From positions 496,001 to 560,000 of the forward strand of contig CBDBQH010000003.1 in the NCBI GenBank assembly GCA_965208975.1: DNA of 64,000 nucleotides, written 5' to 3'. This stretch comes from G963663315 sp965208975. Lineage in GTDB: Bacteria > Pseudomonadota > Gammaproteobacteria > Arenicellales > Poriferihabitantaceae. The translations under genes were made by a program, and so were the position numbers. Shown here one piece after another: positions 61,084 through 64,000 of the stretch (within the stretch, counting starts at the first letter, position 1; every line of letters begins with the position of its first letter). The notes below the pieces were generated by a model that searched no databases, was not told where the DNA came from, and saw only the letters and a list, made by a program, of their open reading frames with translations.

Positions 61084-61116
61084 GTATTCCCGCTTCGCGG
61101 GAATCCTGTCACCTCA

Positions 61117-64000
61117 TTACCACCTGACCCCCGCTTCCACCTTCATGCGATGTTCGGATTGGTTGTCATTCTCATGACGGGTGAGTTTCAACCCCAATGT
61201 CCGCTCACTTCTGCCGATAGTGGATTGCAGCCGCCAGCCGAGTGTGGTTTCTCGCTCTTGGGCGTACAGACCCACCCCCAGATGTGGATGGGCGGTATAG
61301 CGTCCATCGCCGATGGTAAAACCATACCCCGCTTGCGCTTTGAATCGTTGCCCTGTAGCGGATTGCGCCGGTTGCAGGGATTCCGCGGTCAATAATCGCT
61401 CCCGGCCCGAAGACACCGTACCCCAATCCTGTTTCAGCGTAAAGGTAAATCCTTGCTCAGCCGGAGACGGATTAAATCCCATGGACAGGGAAAGTCCCCG
61501 ATCCTTTATATCTGAATCATGATGGGTAATCAGACTTCGGCCATTGATTTGAAGGTTCAGTCCGCGCCGGGAATCGGTCCATTGGACTCCGCCCCCGACT
61601 TCCACGCCGAATCCACTTTCAGCGTCTCCGCCATCATGACGCAATGCGGATTCCCAATTCATCTTCAGCGCCTGTGCCGCAGTGAATCGGGGGATTCCGG
61701 GGATTGCGGGGATACGCCCACTGCCTTTGATTCCCACCCGCATCCTTGAAGCATGCGCCGTGGCATGGTTCAGTTCCAGTCCGTCTGTGACCGCCTCGGT
61801 ACGGGTTCTCAACCACAGCGCATCGGTGACGATCGATAAGGTACGATGGGTTTCTTCCCGGAGGATGGCGTCACTGCCCAGGGCCACAAAGGCGGTATGG
61901 GTATCCGTAGTGAGGTCTTGCCTTTCGCTTCTGATGAGGGTGAGGTCTCCCGTACCATAACCCAACGCGCCCCACAGCGTCATGCGGTCATTCACTTGCC
62001 GGGACATCCACGGAGTCAACAGGGTCTGTTCTGATTCAATCTCTCCTTTGTTTTTCGTCTGGTATTGTCCTTCTGCCTGACTATACGACAGAACCAGTCC
62101 GCGTTGTCCGTGGGTATGGGTTTGATCGACTCCAATCAGGGTGGTGAGGACTTCTCCATTGAGGGTGGTTTCTCCACTCTGGCCGTCAAACTCCGAGAAG
62201 GCGCCCTGTGCCCACAGGGAAGCGATGGAACCATCGGTTGTTGCACTCCACGACATCGACGAATCAGACAGTAGTTCAGACAGGGTCAATGCGCGGCTGT
62301 GCGGTCTGGCGATGGAGTTGGGGGGCTGTGTCCAGGATTGTATTTCTTGCGGGGTTTGGGTATCCATGCGGTAACCAGCCAGTTGGGCGGACAGTCCGGG
62401 GGTCGGAGTGGATTGTATGCGTTGGGAGATACTGTCTAATACGTGTCCGGCTTGTGTTCGGGCAAAGCGGGTTTGCCAGGGGATGGCGACAGTGGTCAGG
62501 TCTTCGCCGACCACAACCCGCAACGGCGCCTGCCGGGACTGCATGGCCGCATAGTTCGGGTCTTGTGAGGTGATGACATGAATCAGGGTGACGGCTCCTT
62601 CCTGGTGAGCGGTCAGGGTGAAGGTTTGTGGCGTGTTCCAGTTGTCTTTCGTGAAGGTCAGACTGGACGGGGAGAAGGTGACGATGGTGGATTCGGGCTG
62701 TATGAGGGCATTGTGGGGGCTTGCGGAGGCTGAGGTCAGGGATGGGGTGACGGTTGCGGCGCCGGGTTGCGCGCTGAGGGTGATGGTGACCGGGGCAGTC
62801 GGTTGACTGATCAGTTGCATTGTATATTGCGAGCTTTGTCCAATCTCGGGAATCCGCAGTCCCTGTGCAGACGGTTGGAATCCGGCGGTATCGTCGTCGT
62901 GAATGGCAATCGTGGCGGAATCGGTGGTGAGGGTATAGCCATCCGCCGGTTGCAGGGTGACGGTGACCGAGCCATCTTCTTCGTCGATGAAGTCCTGGAG
63001 GGTGGGAATCATCAGGGAAGTGGTGGCGCGATCAATGGTCAGGGTCTTCGCTCCGGTTGCATCGGCGGTGGTGAAGTCGCCTTGTGCGGCAATGGTGAGG
63101 GATACGGAGATGGGTTCAAGCGGCACCGGGTCGGCGGTGACGGTAAAGGAAGCGACCGCTCCTTCGGTGAGGGTGTCGGATTGCACCTGGATGGAAAGAA
63201 GCGGAATCACGGGTTCGGGTTCCGGTGGTTGTGGTTCCTGCGGTGGTTGCGGGTCTGTAGGGGTTTCTCCCGGTGTCGTCAGGGAAGGGTCCGGAGTAGT
63301 CCCCGGTTGGGTGGAGGGCGGTGGATCGACCGGATCGGGTTGCACGGCCAGGATGGGGCCGACATGGCCTGCTGATACACTGTGGGCAAAGCCATTGCCG
63401 TCGGTATAGTTGATAGTACACGTGATGAGGCGACCGAGGTGTTCTGCTGGAATGGTGTAGGAGGCCGCATTGTGGACAATCTGGGTGATGGTGTTGTCTT
63501 GCGCGGATTCTCTCCAGCCCCACCCGTAAGTCAGCGCCCCCGCTCCATTGCCGTCGGGGTCGTTGGCGGTGCGGGTGACGGTCAGGGTTTGACCGACCCG
63601 GGCATTGCCGGTGATGGAGAACGTCGCGACGCCGGTGTTCTCGATGATCGTTCGGGTGAATGAGACGCCGGTTCCCAAGCCGTAACCATTGCCGTCTGTC
63701 AGGGTCACTGTAATTGTTTCGCCGTTGTCTGCGGTATTGTCCGGGGTGAGGGTAATCGGAAAGTCTACCTGATCTCCCAAATCAAACGCTCTGCCCGCCG
63801 GGATGGTGAAGGTTCCACTGCCGCTTCCATCCGGATTATAGGTCGCTCCGGGTATGGTGTAGTCGGTTCCGGCCATGGCGCTGCCACTTAAAGTATAGGA
63901 AATCACCAAAGCCTCTTCCAGTTCGCGGGTCACTTCCAGTCGGTTTGCGGTAATCGTGCCGGCGGATTCGTCTACAGTTCCTGTGGTGCGGCTGTCGGCC
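61117..64000 (-). CDS. Calx-beta surface protein with C-terminal outer-membrane barrel (5' partial)
   Basis: At least 961 codons; the frame is open at the window edge, so the N-terminus and signal peptide are missing. Order seen: a Calx-beta-like domain (GTDYTIPGATYNPDGSGSGT, PDNTADNGETITVTLTDGNG), an immunoglobulin-like repeat (GNARVGQTLTVTRTANDPDG), a Pro/Thr-rich linker (PPPSTQPGTTPDPSLTTPGE), a second Calx-beta (VTADPVPLEPISVSLTIAAQ), another beta domain, and about 350 C-terminal residues resembling an autotransporter-like beta-barrel ending in Trp. It is probably a surface adhesin. GTG 63933 is an internal codon, not the start. Confidence 0.85.
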   Translation of the reverse strand, partial: ADSRTTGTVDESAGTITANRLEVTRELEEALVISYTLSGSAMAGTDYTIPGATYNPDGSGSGTFTIPAGRAFDLGDQVDFPITLTPDNTADNGETITVTLTDGNGYGLGTGVSFTRTIIENTGVATFSITGNARVGQTLTVTRTANDPDGNGAGALTYGWGWRESAQDNTITQIVHNAASYTIPAEHLGRLITCTINYTDGNGFAHSVSAGHVGPILAVQPDPVDPPPSTQPGTTPDPSLTTPGETPTDPQPPQEPQPPEPEPVIPLLSIQVQSDTLTEGAVASFTVTADPVPLEPISVSLTIAAQGDFTTADATGAKTLTIDRATTSLMIPTLQDFIDEEDGSVTVTLQPADGYTLTTDSATIAIHDDDTAGFQPSAQGLRIPEIGQSSQYTMQLISQPTAPVTITLSAQPGAATVTPSLTSASASPHNALIQPESTIVTFSPSSLTFTKDNWNTPQTFTLTAHQEGAVTLIHVITSQDPNYAAMQSRQAPLRVVVGEDLTTVAIPWQTRFARTQAGHVLDSISQRIQSTPTPGLSAQLAGYRMDTQTPQEIQSWTQPPNSIARPHSRALTLSELLSDSSMSWSATTDGSIASLWAQGAFSEFDGQSGETTLNGEVLTTLIGVDQTHTHGQRGLVLSYSQAEGQYQTKNKGEIESEQTLLTPWMSRQVNDRMTLWGALGYGTGDLTLIRSERQDLTTDTHTAFVALGSDAILREETHRTLSIVTDALWLRTRTEAVTDGLELNHATAHASRMRVGIKGSGRIPAIPGIPRFTAAQALKMNWESALRHDGGDAESGFGVEVGGGVQWTDSRRGLNLQINGRSLITHHDSDIKDRGLSLSMGFNPSPAEQGFTFTLKQDWGTVSSGRERLLTAESLQPAQSATGQRFKAQAGYGFTIGDGRYTAHPHLGVGLYAQERETTLGWRLQSTIGRSERTLGLKLTRHENDNQSEHRMKVEAGVRW

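Larger units (their letters stand above)
60084..61116. other. Repeat-rich non-coding kilobase
   Basis: No gene. It contains a 16-bp tandem duplication (60215-60246), three composite repeat units of about 145 bp (60467-60611, 60684-60829, 60859-61002), an extra CCTGTCCGC hairpin (60368-60390), and CCGCTTGCGCGG-type elements at 60246-60310 and 61013-61083. Each unit combines several hairpins that also occur singly elsewhere in the window. Confidence 0.85.

Noticed and set aside
60211..61177. Short frames across the repeat kilobase
   Set aside because: Their translations are repeats of the palindromic DNA units and have no independent support.
1..64000. tRNA, rRNA, riboswitch, integrase or IS transposase
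   Set aside because: I looked for tRNA-like cloverleaves in the longer intergenic gaps and for transposase or integrase motifs in the frames and saw none; a covariance search would be needed to exclude small RNAs.

Overview
The window reads as chromosomal DNA of a gammaproteobacterium of medium G+C. The housekeeping genes (glnE, aat, ilvE, waaF-like, lpxL-like, class I fumarase, pyrF, lutABC, nadE, bolA, PPi-dependent phosphofructokinase) have the form usual in that class, and LPS genes plus an outer-membrane beta-barrel protein point to a Gram-negative envelope. A taurine-type ABC importer, an amidinotransferase, a Calx-beta adhesin and many small palindromic repeats would suit a marine or host-associated lineage, but that is inference; the sequence does not fix a genus.

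Layout. 0-2.5 kb: convergent type II restriction-modification pair whose endonuclease carries an N-terminal XRE helix-turn-helix, plus an unrecognised small protein. 2.5-7.3 kb: bolA, a DMT permease broken at a C8 run, a class I aminotransferase, a glycine-amidinotransferase-like enzyme and nadE. 7.4-20.5 kb: hipBA, a decayed gene fragment with a two-copy 35-bp repeat, then a four-gene minus-strand operon with DruA (DUF4338) first and a DruE-type helicase last: a Druantia-like anti-phage locus whose two middle genes I cannot name. 20.8-25.8 kb: metF, intact mcrB, mcrC broken by two frameshifts, and a second gutted mcrBC relic (mcrB 5' fragment and mcrC 3' fragment) enclosing a two-gene SLATT-like membrane module. 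25.8-31.8 kb: minus-strand operon lytic transglycosylase-pyrF-lutA-lutB-lutC. 31.9-36.6 kb: class I fumarase, SLC13-type transporter, late acyltransferase. 36.6-40.6 kb: a TOTE-type primase-helicase, a coiled-coil membrane protein, hicBA. 40.7-43.6 kb: pfp with two small conserved proteins, aat. 43.6-48.9 kb: glnE-ilvE-zinc-finger protein-heptosyltransferase. 49-51.1 kb: glycosyltransferase fused to a PIG-L-like domain, and a sulfotransferase. 51.1-54.6 kb: a second restriction-modification pair (PmeII-like) and a tightly coupled three-gene cassette of unknown function. 54.6-60.1 kb: FAD-linked oxidase and a TauABC-type importer. 60.1-61.1 kb: a dense cluster of nested palindromic repeats. 61.1-64 kb: a Calx-beta/autotransporter-like surface protein running off the window.

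At least seven defence or conflict modules (two R-M systems, Druantia-like, McrBC, SLATT, TOTE primase-helicase, HipBA/HicBA) alternate with core metabolism, so defence is spread over several sites rather than held in one island. A family of short palindromic elements (stem-loops ending CCTACGCAT or built on CCGCTTGCGCGG) recurs at 5.1, 33.5, 47.8, 56.2 and 60.2-61.1 kb; at 47.8 kb it supplies the end of one gene and possibly the start of the next.
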